Position numbers and translations under genes: made by a program
Part shown: positions 34,997-43,029 of the stretch, piece by piece
How the letters are laid out: every line of letters starts with the position of its first letter
Numbering within the stretch: position 1 is the stretch's first letter
Notes under the pieces: model-generated
What the model saw: only the letters and a program-made list of their open reading frames with translations
What the model was told of the DNA's origin: nothing
Databases searched by the model: none
NCBI RefSeq assembly: GCF_013409745.1
Contig: NZ_JACCBH010000001.1
Coordinates: 1,116,001 to 1,180,000 of the forward strand
Direction: 5' to 3'
Source: Microbacterium pseudoresistens
Lineage (GTDB): Bacteria; Actinomycetota; Actinomycetes; Actinomycetales; Microbacteriaceae
Length of the DNA stretch: 64,000 nt

Positions 34997-36394
34997 TCAG
35001 CGGCGACCGAGCTGCGCGGTGATCTCGGTCACCTGGTTGTAGATCGAGCGGCGCTCCTTCATGAGCTCGCTGATCTTCTTGTATGCGTACATCACCGTCG
35101 TGTGGTCGCGGTTGCCGAAGAGCTGACCGATCTTCGGCAACGACAGGCTCGTGCGCTCGCGGCACAGGTACATCGCGATCTGACGCGAGGTGGCGATCTG
35201 CTGCGACCGGCTCGAGCCGTACAGGTCGTCGACGGTGAGCTTGAAGTAGGCCGCGGTGGCCGTGATGATGTCGGTCGGCGAGACGACGTTGTCCTCGGCC
35301 TGGTCCACGATGTCGCGCAGCACGGTCTGGGCAAGCGCCATGTCGAGGTTCGAGCGGTTGAGGCTCGCATACGCCGAGACGCGGATGAGCGCACCCTCGA
35401 GCTCGCGGATGTTCGACGAGACGACCGTGGCGATGTACTCCAGCACCTCGTCGGGGATGTGCAGCGCCTCGCTCTGCGCCTTCTTGCGCAGGATCGCGAT
35501 GCGGGTCTCGAGGTCGGGCGCCTGCACATCCGTGATGAGGCCCCACTCGAAGCGGCTGCGCATCCGATCCTCGAACCCGGTGAGGTGCTTGGGCGCGACA
35601 TCACTGGTGATCACGACCTGCTTGTTGTGATCGTGCAGCGTGTTGAAGGTGTGGAAGAAGGCCTCCTGCGTCTCGGCACGCCCCTGCAGGAACTGGATGT
35701 CGTCGATGAGGAGGATGTCGACGTCACGATAGCGGGTCTGGAACGCGGCCCCGCGGTTGTTGGCGATCGAGTTGATGAAGTCGTTCGTGAACTCCTCGCT
35801 CGACACGTACCGCACGCGCACGCCCGCATACAGCGACTTGGCGTAGTCGCCGATGGCGTGCAGGAGGTGCGTCTTGCCCAGCCCGGAGTCGCCGTAGATG
35901 AACAGCGGGTTGTACGCCTTGGCCGGAGCTTCTGCCACGGCGACCGCTGCGGCATGCGCGAAGCGGTTCGACTGGCCGATGACGAAGTTGTCGAACGTGT
36001 ACTTGGCGTTCAGGCGTGATTCGTCGCGGATGGGCGTGGGCTGCTCGATGGGGGACTCCACCCGCGCGGACTCGGCGCGGGTGCCGGTGAAGTCGGGCAT
36101 CGAGATCGGCATCGTCTGCTGCTCGGCCAACTCGTGGTTCACGACGACGCGGAACGAGGTGACGTCGTCGCCGATCTCGCCGAGCGCCTCCATGATGGGC
36201 AGCCGCAGCCGCTTGTTGATCTGCGCCTGGGTGAGGTCGTTGGGAACGTCGAGGTAGAGCGTGGAACCCATGACCCCGGCGGGGACGGCGAGACTGAGGA
36301 AGCCGTGCAGCTGAGGAGTGACCCGGTCGTCGGAAGCAAGGGCGTCCAGGAGAACGTTCCAGACGGGGACCTCGGGCTGCGCGGGTGACGACAT
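34997..36394 (-). CDS. dnaA: Chromosomal replication initiator DnaA
   Basis: A 465-residue DnaA. Domain I is residues about 1-85, and a short linker carries RDESRLNAKYTFDNFVIGQS. The AAA+ domain has Walker A GDSGLGKTHLLHA and Walker B ILLIDDIQFLQG. The C-terminal DNA-binding domain has FGNRDHTTVMYAYKKI. It binds TTATCCACA boxes and opens oriC. ATG 36394 with GGAG upstream gives MSSPAQPEVPVWNVL; no earlier start makes sense. It points toward oriC and is divergent from rpmH. Confidence 0.98.
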   Translation of the reverse strand: MSSPAQPEVPVWNVLLDALASDDRVTPQLHGFLSLAVPAGVMGSTLYLDVPNDLTQAQINKRLRLPIMEALGEIGDDVTSFRVVVNHELAEQQTMPISMPDFTGTRAESARVESPIEQPTPIRDESRLNAKYTFDNFVIGQSNRFAHAAAVAVAEAPAKAYNPLFIYGDSGLGKTHLLHAIGDYAKSLYAGVRVRYVSSEEFTNDFINSIANNRGAAFQTRYRDVDILLIDDIQFLQGRAETQEAFFHTFNTLHDHNKQVVITSDVAPKHLTGFEDRMRSRFEWGLITDVQAPDLETRIAILRKKAQSEALHIPDEVLEYIATVVSSNIRELEGALIRVSAYASLNRSNLDMALAQTVLRDIVDQAEDNVVSPTDIITATAAYFKLTVDDLYGSSRSQQIATSRQIAMYLCRERTSLSLPKIGQLFGNRDHTTVMYAYKKISELMKERRSIYNQVTEITAQLGRR

Positions 36395-36692
36395 GGTGCT
36401 CCGGATGCTCTCGGAATGGCGGCGGATCGAGGGCGCGATCGGCTGTGGATAACTGCTTGTCCACGCTAGATGAGAGAGGGCTCGCAGGGCAACCTGCGGC
36501 GGAACCATGCGGCGCGTGTCATCCGCCGTGTTCGACGCATCCTGTGGATAATGTCGCGGACCGGCCCTGCGCATTTGCGATGCGGGCCGCGACGTCGTAG
36601 CCTTAATCGGTTGACTTATGCCTAATCGGCAGTCTTTTGTCCACCGTCTCCGGCCGCAGCGATCCCGGTGACAGCCCTTCCGGAGTATTCCT
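36395..36692. other. dnaA-rpmH divergent region with DnaA boxes
   Basis: A 298-nt control region between divergent dnaA and rpmH. It has two perfect DnaA boxes, TGTGGATAA at 36444-36452 and 36543-36551, so dnaA is probably autoregulated. TTGACT at 36611-36616 is a candidate -35 for rpmH. It may also form the second half of a bipartite origin. Confidence 0.75.
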
Positions 36693-36830
36693 ATGAGCAA
36701 GCGCACCTTCCAGCCCAACAACCGACGTCGTGCCAAGAAGCACGGCTTCCGCGCCCGCATGCGCACCCGCGCCGGCCGCGCCATCCTCTCGGCTCGCCGC
36801 GGAAAGGGCCGCACCGAGCTCTCGGCGTAA
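36693..36830 (+). CDS. rpmH: 50S ribosomal protein L34
   Basis: A 45-residue, strongly basic protein ([19 protein letters not shown], then [19 protein letters not shown]) that matches L34 along its whole length. It has GGAG 6-9 nt before the ATG. It is followed 3 nt later by rnpA, the conserved rpmH-rnpA pair. Confidence 0.98.
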   Translation: MSKRTFQPNNRRRAKKHGFRARMRTRAGRAILSARRGKGRTELSA

Positions 36831-36833
36831 GCC

Positions 36834-37169
36834 GTGCTCGCGCGCCCGAATCGGCTCGTACGCGGCGACGACTACCGCACGGTGGTTCGTCGCGGGCGGC
36901 GATTCGGGGGCGCACGGGTCGTCATCTCCGTGCTCTTCACGGGGGAGAACCGGCCCGCTCGGTTCGGATTCATCGTGAGCAAGCAGGTCGGCAACGCCGT
37001 GGTGCGCAACACCGTGCGCCGCCGCCTCAAAGACGTCTGCCTGCGGTGCCTGCCCACCCTTCCCGACGGCACCGATGTCGTCATCCGCGCGAACCCGGCC
37101 GCGGCGTCGGCCCCGTTCTCCGAGTTGCTGAGCGACGTCCACCGCGTGCTCGCCCGGAGCACGGCGTGA
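36834..37169 (+). CDS. rnpA: Ribonuclease P protein component
   Basis: A 111-residue basic protein that helps the RNase P RNA mature tRNA 5' ends. The family signature [17 protein letters not shown] is clear, with [13 protein letters not shown] before it and [20 protein letters not shown] sequence ([15 protein letters not shown]) after. It begins with GTG just after the rpmH stop and overlaps yidD by GTGA. Confidence 0.96.
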   Translation: MLARPNRLVRGDDYRTVVRRGRRFGGARVVISVLFTGENRPARFGFIVSKQVGNAVVRNTVRRRLKDVCLRCLPTLPDGTDVVIRANPAAASAPFSELLSDVHRVLARSTA

Positions 37170-37516
37170 GCGCGCTGCCCGCATCCGCTCGCGGAACCTC
37201 CCACCTGCACGCCCAGGATGCGCTGCGCGCGGTGCCGCTCATCCCGCGCAACCTCGCACTCGGCGTCCTCGCCGCGTACCGCGCCGTGATATCGCCGCTG
37301 TACGGCGACGTGTGCGCGTACTACCCGTCGTGTTCCGCCTACGCTGTAGGTGCGGTGCAGCAGCACGGCGCCGTCAAGGGTGCGGCGCTCTCGGCCTGGC
37401 GCATCCTCCGATGCAACCCGTGGACGCGAGGCGGCGTCGACGACGTGCGCCCGCACAAGAACTTCCCTCACGCCCTCACACCCCGGGGATTCGTGGTCCC
37501 CGCTCGAAAGGACTGA
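37166..37516 (+). CDS. yidD: Membrane protein insertion efficiency factor YidD
   Basis: A 116-residue small protein with the YidD core: [40 protein letters not shown] and [14 protein letters not shown], including the conserved cysteines. It assists YidC-dependent insertion of membrane proteins. The GTG start lies in the rnpA stop (GTGA), and yidC starts 3 nt after its end. Confidence 0.94.
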   Translation: MSALPASARGTSHLHAQDALRAVPLIPRNLALGVLAAYRAVISPLYGDVCAYYPSCSAYAVGAVQQHGAVKGAALSAWRILRCNPWTRGGVDDVRPHKNFPHALTPRGFVVPARKD

Positions 37517-37519
37517 TCC

Positions 37520-38620
37520 GTGGATCTGATCAGCACAGTCATGTGGCCGTTCAAGTTCGTCGTCGAACTGATCCTGGTCGGCTGGCACTGGCTCCTCACC
37601 ACCCTCGGCATGGCTCCGGATGCGGGACTCACCTGGGTGCTCTCCATCGTGGGCCTCGTCATCGTCATCCGACTGTGCGTCTTCCCGCTGTTCGTGAAGC
37701 AGATCAAGAGCCAGCGCAAGATGATGGAAATCGCCCCTGAACTGCGAAAAGTTCAGGAAAAGTACAAGGGAAAGCGCGATCAGCTCTCCCGAGAGGCGAT
37801 GAGCCGCGAGACCATGGCGCTGTACAAGAAGCACGGCACGACCCCGGTGTCGAGCTGCCTTCCGCTGCTCGTGCAGATGCCGTTCCTGCTCGGAATGTTC
37901 TACACGCTCAGCGATGTGAAGAAGCACGCCGAGGCGGGCATCGGCGGCGTCGGCATCCTCAGCACGGAGCTCACCAAGCAGTTCTCCGATGCGACGCTGT
38001 TCGGCGTCGCTCCCCTGCACACCAGCCTCATCGACGCGGTCAACACCAAGCCCTCGGGATGGGAGCTCACGGTCGGCATCCTCGTCGTGCTCGTGATCCT
38101 GATGATCGGCTCGCAGTTCTACACGCAGCTGCAGATCGTCTCGAAGAACCTCTCGCCCGAGGCGAAGACCGGCCAGGCGTACCAGATCCAGAAGATCATG
38201 ATGTATGTCCTGCCGCTGGGCTTCGTCTTCTCGGGTGTGTTCTTCCCGCTCGGCGTGGTCATCTACTGGTTCGTCAGCAACCTGTGGACCATGGGTCAGC
38301 AGTTCCTCGTGCTCCGCGAGATGCCGACGCCCGGATCGGACGCTGCCAAGGCCCGCGAAGAGCGCCTCGCCCGTAAGGGCAAGGCCATCGACTCCTCGGG
38401 CAAGGTCGTTGCCATGGCCGTCTACGAGGCCGAGCAGAAGCGCCTGCTCGAAGAGGCCGAGAAGGCCAAGGCCCAGACGCCCAAGCGACAGCAGCCGATG
38501 AGCAAGAAGCGCGCGAAGAAGCAGGGCCAGTCGTCATCGAACGGGGATGGTCAGCAGAAGAAGGACTCGACAGACGACGACGGTTCCACGAATGACGAGT
38601 CGAAGGGGAGCGGAGCATGA
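37520..38620 (+). CDS. yidC: Membrane protein insertase YidC
   Basis: A 366-residue YidC/Oxa1 insertase. Helices include WVLSIVGLVIVIRLCVFPLF with the conserved arginine of the hydrophilic groove. A basic hairpin follows (KQIKSQRKMMEIAPELRKVQ), then SSCLPLLVQMPFLLGMFYTL and VFFPLGVVIYWFVSNLWTMG. The tail is Lys/Ser-rich. It starts with GTG and overlaps the jag gene by ATGA. Confidence 0.97.
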   Translation: MDLISTVMWPFKFVVELILVGWHWLLTTLGMAPDAGLTWVLSIVGLVIVIRLCVFPLFVKQIKSQRKMMEIAPELRKVQEKYKGKRDQLSREAMSRETMALYKKHGTTPVSSCLPLLVQMPFLLGMFYTLSDVKKHAEAGIGGVGILSTELTKQFSDATLFGVAPLHTSLIDAVNTKPSGWELTVGILVVLVILMIGSQFYTQLQIVSKNLSPEAKTGQAYQIQKIMMYVLPLGFVFSGVFFPLGVVIYWFVSNLWTMGQQFLVLREMPTPGSDAAKAREERLARKGKAIDSSGKVVAMAVYEAEQKRLLEEAEKAKAQTPKRQQPMSKKRAKKQGQSSSNGDGQQKKDSTDDDGSTNDESKGSGA

Positions 38621-39099
38621 GCGAGCAGGAGATCACTCGCACGGTCGAGGAGCTCGAGCACGAGGGTGACGTCGCGGCGGACTACATCGAGGGACTCCTC
38701 GACATCGCCGACATCGATGGCGACCTCACGCTCGATGTGAAGCAGGGGCGTCCGTACGTGTCGGTCGACGCCGACGACGATGCTCTGCGCACCATCTCCG
38801 ACCCGGATGCCGTGCAGGCGCTGCAGGAGCTCACGCGTCTCGCCGTGCAGAGCAAGACCGGTGCGTACTCCCGCCTGATCCTCGACGTGGGCGGATCGCG
38901 GGACGCGCGTCGCCAGCAGCTGGAGCGTCTCGTGGACGCGGCCATCGCCCGGCTGGACGAGGGATCGACGCAGGCGTCGCTTCCGTCCATGTCGAGCTAC
39001 GAGCGCAAGCTGGTGCACGACATCGTCGCCGAACGCGGGCTCGTCTCAGAGTCATACGGCGAGGGATCCGGCCGACACACCGTCATCCGCCGCGCGTGA
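38617..39099 (+). CDS. jag: RNA-binding KhpB/Jag protein
   Basis: A 160-residue Jag/KhpB protein. An acidic N-terminal segment leads to a KH-type region (YIEGLLDIADIDGDLTLDV then DPDAVQALQELTRLAVQSK) and a C-terminal R3H domain (LPSMSSYERKLVHDIVAERG). It binds RNA and links translation with envelope growth. The usual N-terminal Jag_N domain is absent or very short, as in other Actinobacteria. It is coupled to yidC by ATGA. Confidence 0.93.
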   Translation: MSEQEITRTVEELEHEGDVAADYIEGLLDIADIDGDLTLDVKQGRPYVSVDADDDALRTISDPDAVQALQELTRLAVQSKTGAYSRLILDVGGSRDARRQQLERLVDAAIARLDEGSTQASLPSMSSYERKLVHDIVAERGLVSESYGEGSGRHTVIRRA

Positions 39100-39109
39100 C
39101 ACCGGTCGA

Positions 39110-39125
39110 TGTTTCACGTGAAACA
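39110..39125. promoter_or_regulatory. parS site 1
   Basis: A perfect 16-bp parS palindrome TGTTTCACGTGAAACA between jag and rsmG. It is the ParB loading site for chromosome segregation, about 4 kb from oriC. Confidence 0.97.
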
Positions 39126-39175
39126 TCGACCGGGAGGCACGGGATACGGATGACACCGAGAAGGAAGGTCGTGCG

Positions 39176-39823
39176 GTGACTCTGCCCAACCGCGAGCCGC
39201 AGAACTGTGAGCCGGAACCCGCGGCTGCCGCCGAGATCTTCGGTGATCGGATCGAGCTCGCACGCTCGTTCACCCGCGCCCTTGTGGAGCAGGGGGAGGA
39301 GCGCGGCCTGATCGGCCCGGTCGAGCTTCCTCGTCTGTGGACTCGGCACATGCTCAACAGTGCGATCGCCGCCCCGCTCATGCACGGACTCGTCGCCGAC
39401 ATCGGATCCGGCGCAGGCCTTCCCGGGATCGTGCTCGCCATTGCACGGCCCGACGTTCGCTTCACGCTCATCGAACCCATGGAACGCCGGATCACCTGGC
39501 TCACCGAACAAGTCGCCGCACTCGGACTCGACAACGTCGACATCGTGCGCTCTCGCGCAGAAGACGTCACGATGAAGGCGTCCTTCGACGTCGTCACCGC
39601 GCGGGCCGTCAGTGCCCTGCGCACCCTCATTCCCCTCACCGCTCCGCTCGTCACGCACGGGGGCGAGCTCGTGCTGCTCAAGGGCATCAATGCGGAGAAG
39701 GAGATCGCGGCAGCGGAGAAGGTCGTGCGGCGGTTCGACCTGAGTGACGTACGTGTGGAGGTGCTGGGGGAGGGCGTACTCGCGGAGACAACGCGGGTTG
39801 TTCGGGCGGTTGTTCGGGCTTAG
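39176..39823 (+). CDS. rsmG: 16S rRNA (guanine-527 N7) methyltransferase
   Basis: A 215-residue RsmG (GidB). It shows LPRLWTRHMLNSAIAAPLM, the SAM-binding DIGSGAGLPGIVLAIARPD, LIEPMERRITWLTE and VTARAVSALRTLIPL. It methylates G527 of 16S rRNA, and loss gives low-level streptomycin resistance. GTG 39176 has GAAGGAAGG upstream. It lies between jag and parA as in most Actinobacteria. Confidence 0.96.
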   Translation: MTLPNREPQNCEPEPAAAAEIFGDRIELARSFTRALVEQGEERGLIGPVELPRLWTRHMLNSAIAAPLMHGLVADIGSGAGLPGIVLAIARPDVRFTLIEPMERRITWLTEQVAALGLDNVDIVRSRAEDVTMKASFDVVTARAVSALRTLIPLTAPLVTHGGELVLLKGINAEKEIAAAEKVVRRFDLSDVRVEVLGEGVLAETTRVVRAVVRA

Positions 39824-39845
39824 CGCGGTTCGGGCTTGGTGCGCG

Positions 39846-39919
39846 GGCTCGAGGTTCTGGGGTCCTGGCTCGAGATTCGGGTCCTGGCTGGTGGTTCGGG
39901 GTCCGGGCTTCGGGATCCG
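39846..39919 (+). repeat. Four degenerate tandem repeats after rsmG
   Basis: Units of about 20 bp beginning GGCT and ending GTCC follow one another at 39846-39866, 39867-39885, 39886-39905 and 39906-39919 (for example GGCTCGAGATTCGGGTCCT). They contain no plausible gene. Confidence 0.7.
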
Positions 39920-39975
39920 TGCTTGTGGTGTAGAGCGGGGCCCCTTCACCCCGATGCACCACAAGAACGGATCCC

Positions 39976-40071
39976 TGCGCCCTCAGTAACGCGGGGTGCT
40001 TGCGCCCTCGGTGACGCGGACGCTTGCGGCCTCGGTGATGCGGGATGCTCGTGCCGTCAGTGAGGCGGGCG
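39976..40071 (+). repeat. Four tandem 24-25-bp repeats between rsmG and parA
   Basis: Units of the form TGCGCCCTCGGTGACGCGGA with variable ends follow directly at 39976-40000, 40001-40024, 40025-40049 and 40050-40071. They lie just before parS site 2. The first units are best conserved. Confidence 0.75.
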
Positions 40072-40115
40072 GGTTCCTGGGGCGTCGGCTCGTGCCTTTG
40101 TGGTTGGTTGGGAGA

Positions 40116-40131
40116 TGTTTCACGTGAAACA
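40116..40131. promoter_or_regulatory. parS site 2
   Basis: A second perfect TGTTTCACGTGAAACA, in the rsmG-parA intergenic region. Confidence 0.97.
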
Positions 40132-40239
40132 TGGGGTGTCGGGCGGTCGTCTGTTCTGTGGGGTCGGTGGGCGCGATTAGAGTAGAGGAGCGCATCGCGG
40201 CCTCGTTTGTGCCGTCTATCCCCGATCTTCAAGGAGTGG

Positions 40240-41172
40240 ATGTTTCACGTGAAACGGTCCCCGCAGACTTCGACGCCGGGATTCGGTGCGGACACACCTC
40301 TCGCTCGTGAACTCGCGGACCTCACCGCACGACGCAAGGCGTTGGAGGGGGTGTCGGTGCGGTTCGATGGGGCGACGCGGGTCTTCACGGTGTCGAACCA
40401 GAAGGGCGGCGTCGGCAAAACGACCACCGCGGTGAACATCGCCTCGGCCATGGCGGATCTCGGTGCCACGGTGCTCGTGATCGACCTCGATCCGCAGGGC
40501 AACGCATCCACCGCCCTCGGGGTGCCGCACACGGCGGACACCGCCAGCGTCTATGACGTGCTGATCGACGAGATGCCCATCGCTGAAGCCGTGCAGGTGA
40601 GTCCGGAGTCAACCAACCTCTGGTGCCTCCCGAGCACGATCCACCTCGCTGGAGCAGAGATCGAGCTCGTCTCGCAGGTGGCGCGCGAGCACCGACTGCG
40701 CACGGCACTGCAGGAGTACCTGTCGGAGCACGACGTCGACATCGTCATCATCGACTGCCCTCCCTCGCTGGGTCTGCTCACCATCAACGCGTTCACGGCG
40801 GCGACCGAGGTGATGATCCCGATCCAGTGCGAGTACTACGCGCTGGAGGGCTTGAGTCAGCTGCTCGGCAACATCCGCATGATCCAGAAGCACCTGAACC
40901 CCACGCTGCGCCTCTCGACGATCCTGCTCACCATGTTCGACGGGCGAACCCGGCTCGCCCAGCAGGTGGCCGACGAGGTGCGGGGACACTTCACCGATGA
41001 GGTGCTCGACACCGTCATCCCGCGCTCCGTCCGCGTATCCGAGGCACCCAGCTTCGGCCAGACCGTTATCGCCTACGACGGACAGTCCGTCGGGGCGATC
41101 GCCTATCGCGAAGCTGCCGTCGAGATCGCTCGACGCGCACCGCGCACCGACACCGAGGGGAAGGGGAACTGA
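40240..41172 (+). CDS. parA: Chromosome partitioning ATPase ParA
   Basis: A 310-residue ParA/Soj ATPase that moves ParB-bound origins. It has the deviant Walker A QKGGVGKTTTAVNIASAMA, the switch VLVIDLDPQGNAST, IDCPPSLGLLTINAF and ARRAPRTD near the end. ATG 40240 has AAGGAG 3-8 nt upstream. The first five codons after the ATG (FHVKR) are themselves a parS sequence. It overlaps parB by one base (TGATG). Confidence 0.96.
   Translation: MFHVKRSPQTSTPGFGADTPLARELADLTARRKALEGVSVRFDGATRVFTVSNQKGGVGKTTTAVNIASAMADLGATVLVIDLDPQGNASTALGVPHTADTASVYDVLIDEMPIAEAVQVSPESTNLWCLPSTIHLAGAEIELVSQVAREHRLRTALQEYLSEHDVDIVIIDCPPSLGLLTINAFTAATEVMIPIQCEYYALEGLSQLLGNIRMIQKHLNPTLRLSTILLTMFDGRTRLAQQVADEVRGHFTDEVLDTVIPRSVRVSEAPSFGQTVIAYDGQSVGAIAYREAAVEIARRAPRTDTEGKGN
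40241..40256. promoter_or_regulatory. parS site 3, inside the parA start
   Basis: TGTTTCACGTGAAACG, one base off the 16-bp palindrome at its end, overlapping the parA start codon and encoding MFHVKR. ParB bound here could also influence parAB expression. Confidence 0.9.
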
Positions 41173-42143
41173 TGGCCGCCAAGCGCACAGGACTGGGGCG
41201 GGGGATCGGCGCCCTGATCCCCACGGGAGACCAGGCCGAACGACCCGTCGATGTGTTCTTCCCCGGGGGCAAGATCGGCAAGACCGATGCGGCGGTCGCC
41301 GAGGTTCCCGAGGCCGACCTCGCCGCGGTCCCCGGCATCCACCTCATCCAGATCGATCCGCACGACATCGTGCCGAACCCGCGCCAGCCCCGCACGCACT
41401 TCGACGAAGACGACCTCGCCGAGCTGGTGCACAGCGTGCGCGAGTTCGGCGTGCTGCAGCCCGTCGTCGTGCGCCGCAACGGCGAGGGCTCGTATGAGCT
41501 CATCATGGGGGAGCGGCGCACGCGTGCCGCGCGTGAGGCCGGCCTGACGGCGATCCCCGCCATCGTCCGCGACACGGCCGACGAAGACCTGCTGCGAGAT
41601 GCCCTGCTCGAGAACCTACACCGTTCCGAGCTGAACCCTCTGGAAGAGGCCTCGGCCTACCAGCAGCTGCTCGACGACTTCGGTATCACCCAGGATCAGC
41701 TGGCCACGCGGATCGGCCGGTCCCGCCCGCAGATCAGCAACACCATCCGGCTGCTCAAGCTTCCGGTGCCCGTGCAGCAGCGCGTCGCCGCGGGGGTGCT
41801 CAGCGCCGGTCACGCCCGCGCGATCCTCTCGCTCAGCGATGCCGAGCACATGCAGCGACTCGCCGACAAGATCGTCAACGAGGATCTGTCGGTGCGCGCC
41901 ACCGAGGAGGCGGCGAAGAGCATCGCGTCGGCGGGGTCGACGGGCACCGTGGCACGCCCCCAGGCCGGCGCGCGGCGGGCGTACCTCGACGAGGTGTCGG
42001 GCAAGCTCGGAGACCGGCTCAACACCCGCGTCCAGATCACCCTGGGTGCAAGAAAAGGCCAGGTCAAGATCGATTTCGCGTCGATCCAGGACCTCAATCG
42101 CATCCTCGGCGAACTGGGCGAGGAGGAGTACGGCACGCGGTGA
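41172..42143 (+). CDS. parB: Chromosome partitioning protein ParB
   Basis: A 323-residue ParB/Spo0J. It starts MAAKRTGLGRGIGALIP. The CTPase and spreading region has NPRQPRTHFDEDDLAELV, GVLQPVVVRR and the GERRTRAAREAGL box. An HTH domain (ATRIGRSRPQISNTIRLLKL) recognises parS, and a C-terminal dimerisation domain ends the protein. It binds the four parS sites in this window. Confidence 0.97.
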   Translation: MAAKRTGLGRGIGALIPTGDQAERPVDVFFPGGKIGKTDAAVAEVPEADLAAVPGIHLIQIDPHDIVPNPRQPRTHFDEDDLAELVHSVREFGVLQPVVVRRNGEGSYELIMGERRTRAAREAGLTAIPAIVRDTADEDLLRDALLENLHRSELNPLEEASAYQQLLDDFGITQDQLATRIGRSRPQISNTIRLLKLPVPVQQRVAAGVLSAGHARAILSLSDAEHMQRLADKIVNEDLSVRATEEAAKSIASAGSTGTVARPQAGARRAYLDEVSGKLGDRLNTRVQITLGARKGQVKIDFASIQDLNRILGELGEEEYGTR

Positions 42144-42165
42144 GTCCACGCCACCCAAGGCCGCG

Positions 42166-42171
42166 TAGGCT
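42166..42171 (+). promoter_or_regulatory. -10 hexamer before the small gene after parB (TAGGCT)
   Basis: TAGGCT ends 6 nt before GTG 42178, matching the leaderless pattern seen elsewhere in the window. Confidence 0.45.
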
Positions 42172-42177
42172 TGTCGG

Positions 42178-42513
42178 GTGAGCGAATCGACCAGGCGTGC
42201 GAGCCTCGAAGTGCTGCGCGCCGAAGCGTCGGATGAACGCTCCGTGCTCGTGCACGAACGGCTGCGCTCCGGCGAGGATCCGTGGGACTTCATGGAAGAC
42301 CTCCCCACGGTCGATGAGCTCGTCGTGCACTTCTTGCGCGCGGATGCGATCGCGGAGGGCGGGGGAGGGCGCATCGACGCCGCCCGCCACTACGAACTGA
42401 TGCGACGCATCGGACTCGACTATCCCGAGCTCACCCCGATCGTGTGGCGGCTGCTGGGTCAGCACGAGTCTCACCGCCGCTGGGACCGGATCGTCGGCGA
42501 GCGTCCCGCCTGA
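42178..42513 (+). CDS. Small acidic hypothetical protein after parB
   Basis: A 111-residue soluble protein (SESTRRASLEVLRAEASDE) with no membrane helix. A mainly helical core follows (VHERLRSGEDPWDFMEDLPT and then HYELMRRIGLDYPELTPIVW). I do not recognise a named family. The position just after parB and its own TAGGCT hexamer suggest a separately transcribed gene that follows parB in related bacteria. A parS site and a terminator hairpin follow its stop. Confidence 0.7.
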   Translation: MSESTRRASLEVLRAEASDERSVLVHERLRSGEDPWDFMEDLPTVDELVVHFLRADAIAEGGGGRIDAARHYELMRRIGLDYPELTPIVWRLLGQHESHRRWDRIVGERPA

Positions 42514-42536
42514 TCGCGCCCGGAGTGGGCCACTCG

Positions 42537-42552
42537 TGTTTCACGTGAAACG
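42537..42552. promoter_or_regulatory. parS site 4
   Basis: TGTTTCACGTGAAACG, one end base off the consensus, between the small gene and trxA. It is the parS site farthest from oriC of the four seen, at about 7.7 kb. Confidence 0.9.
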
Positions 42553-42567
42553 TCGTCAGAAACGCGA

Positions 42568-42599
42568 AGAACCCGCCGCACCGAAGCGAGACGGGTTCT
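42568..42599. terminator. Bidirectional terminator between the parB-side gene and trxA
   Basis: An 8-bp stem AGAACCCG (42568-42575) and CGGGTTCT (42592-42599) with a 16-nt loop sits between the convergent stops at 42513 and 42613. It can serve both strands. Confidence 0.75.
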
Positions 42600-42612
42600 G
42601 CAACGAGTGAGA

Positions 42613-42936
42613 TCAGCTGAGGAACGCGGCGAGATCCTGCTCGAGCGCGAACTTGGGCTTGGCGCCGATGATGGTCGTCGCCACCTCTCCGCCCTGGAAG
42701 ACCTTCATCGCCGGGATCGAGGTGACCTGGTACTTCATCGCCAGATCCGGGTTCTCGTCGACGTTGAGCTTGAGGATGGTGATCTTGTCGGCGTTCTCGG
42801 CCTGGATCTCATCGAGAACGGGCGCCACCATGCGACACGGACCGCACCATGCGGCCCAGAAGTCGACGAGAACGGGGCCCTCGGCCTGGAGCACATCCTG
42901 CTCCCACGTGGCCTGGCTGGTTGCCTTGGCGGTCAT
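42613..42936 (-). CDS. trxA: Thioredoxin
   Basis: A 107-residue thioredoxin with the redox motif FWAAWCGPCRMVAPVLDEI and the cis-proline segment VTSIPAMKVFQGG. It reduces cytoplasmic disulfides using electrons from TrxB. ATG 42936 gives the natural start MTAKATSQATWEQDV. It follows trxB on the same strand with about 90 nt between them. Confidence 0.97.
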   Translation of the reverse strand: MTAKATSQATWEQDVLQAEGPVLVDFWAAWCGPCRMVAPVLDEIQAENADKITILKLNVDENPDLAMKYQVTSIPAMKVFQGGEVATTIIGAKPKFALEQDLAAFLS

Positions 42937-43029
42937 GACTCTCCTCTTTCGATGAGTTGTTCTGTGAGTGAGTGGTGGTCCGCTCACGGGAGTGCAACGC
43001 GGATGCGCGGTGAACTGTTCCCGTGGCGG

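Noticed and set aside
36395..36814. Extension of dnaA to 605 residues
   Set aside because: The added 140 residues cross the rpmH gene and the DnaA-box region. DnaA domain I begins at ATG 36394.
39110..39125. Terminator hairpin between jag and rsmG
   Set aside because: The palindrome is an exact parS sequence with no loop, and identical or near-identical copies recur around parAB.
39976..40071. CRISPR array
   Set aside because: The units are directly adjacent with no unique spacers, differ from each other, and no cas gene is present.
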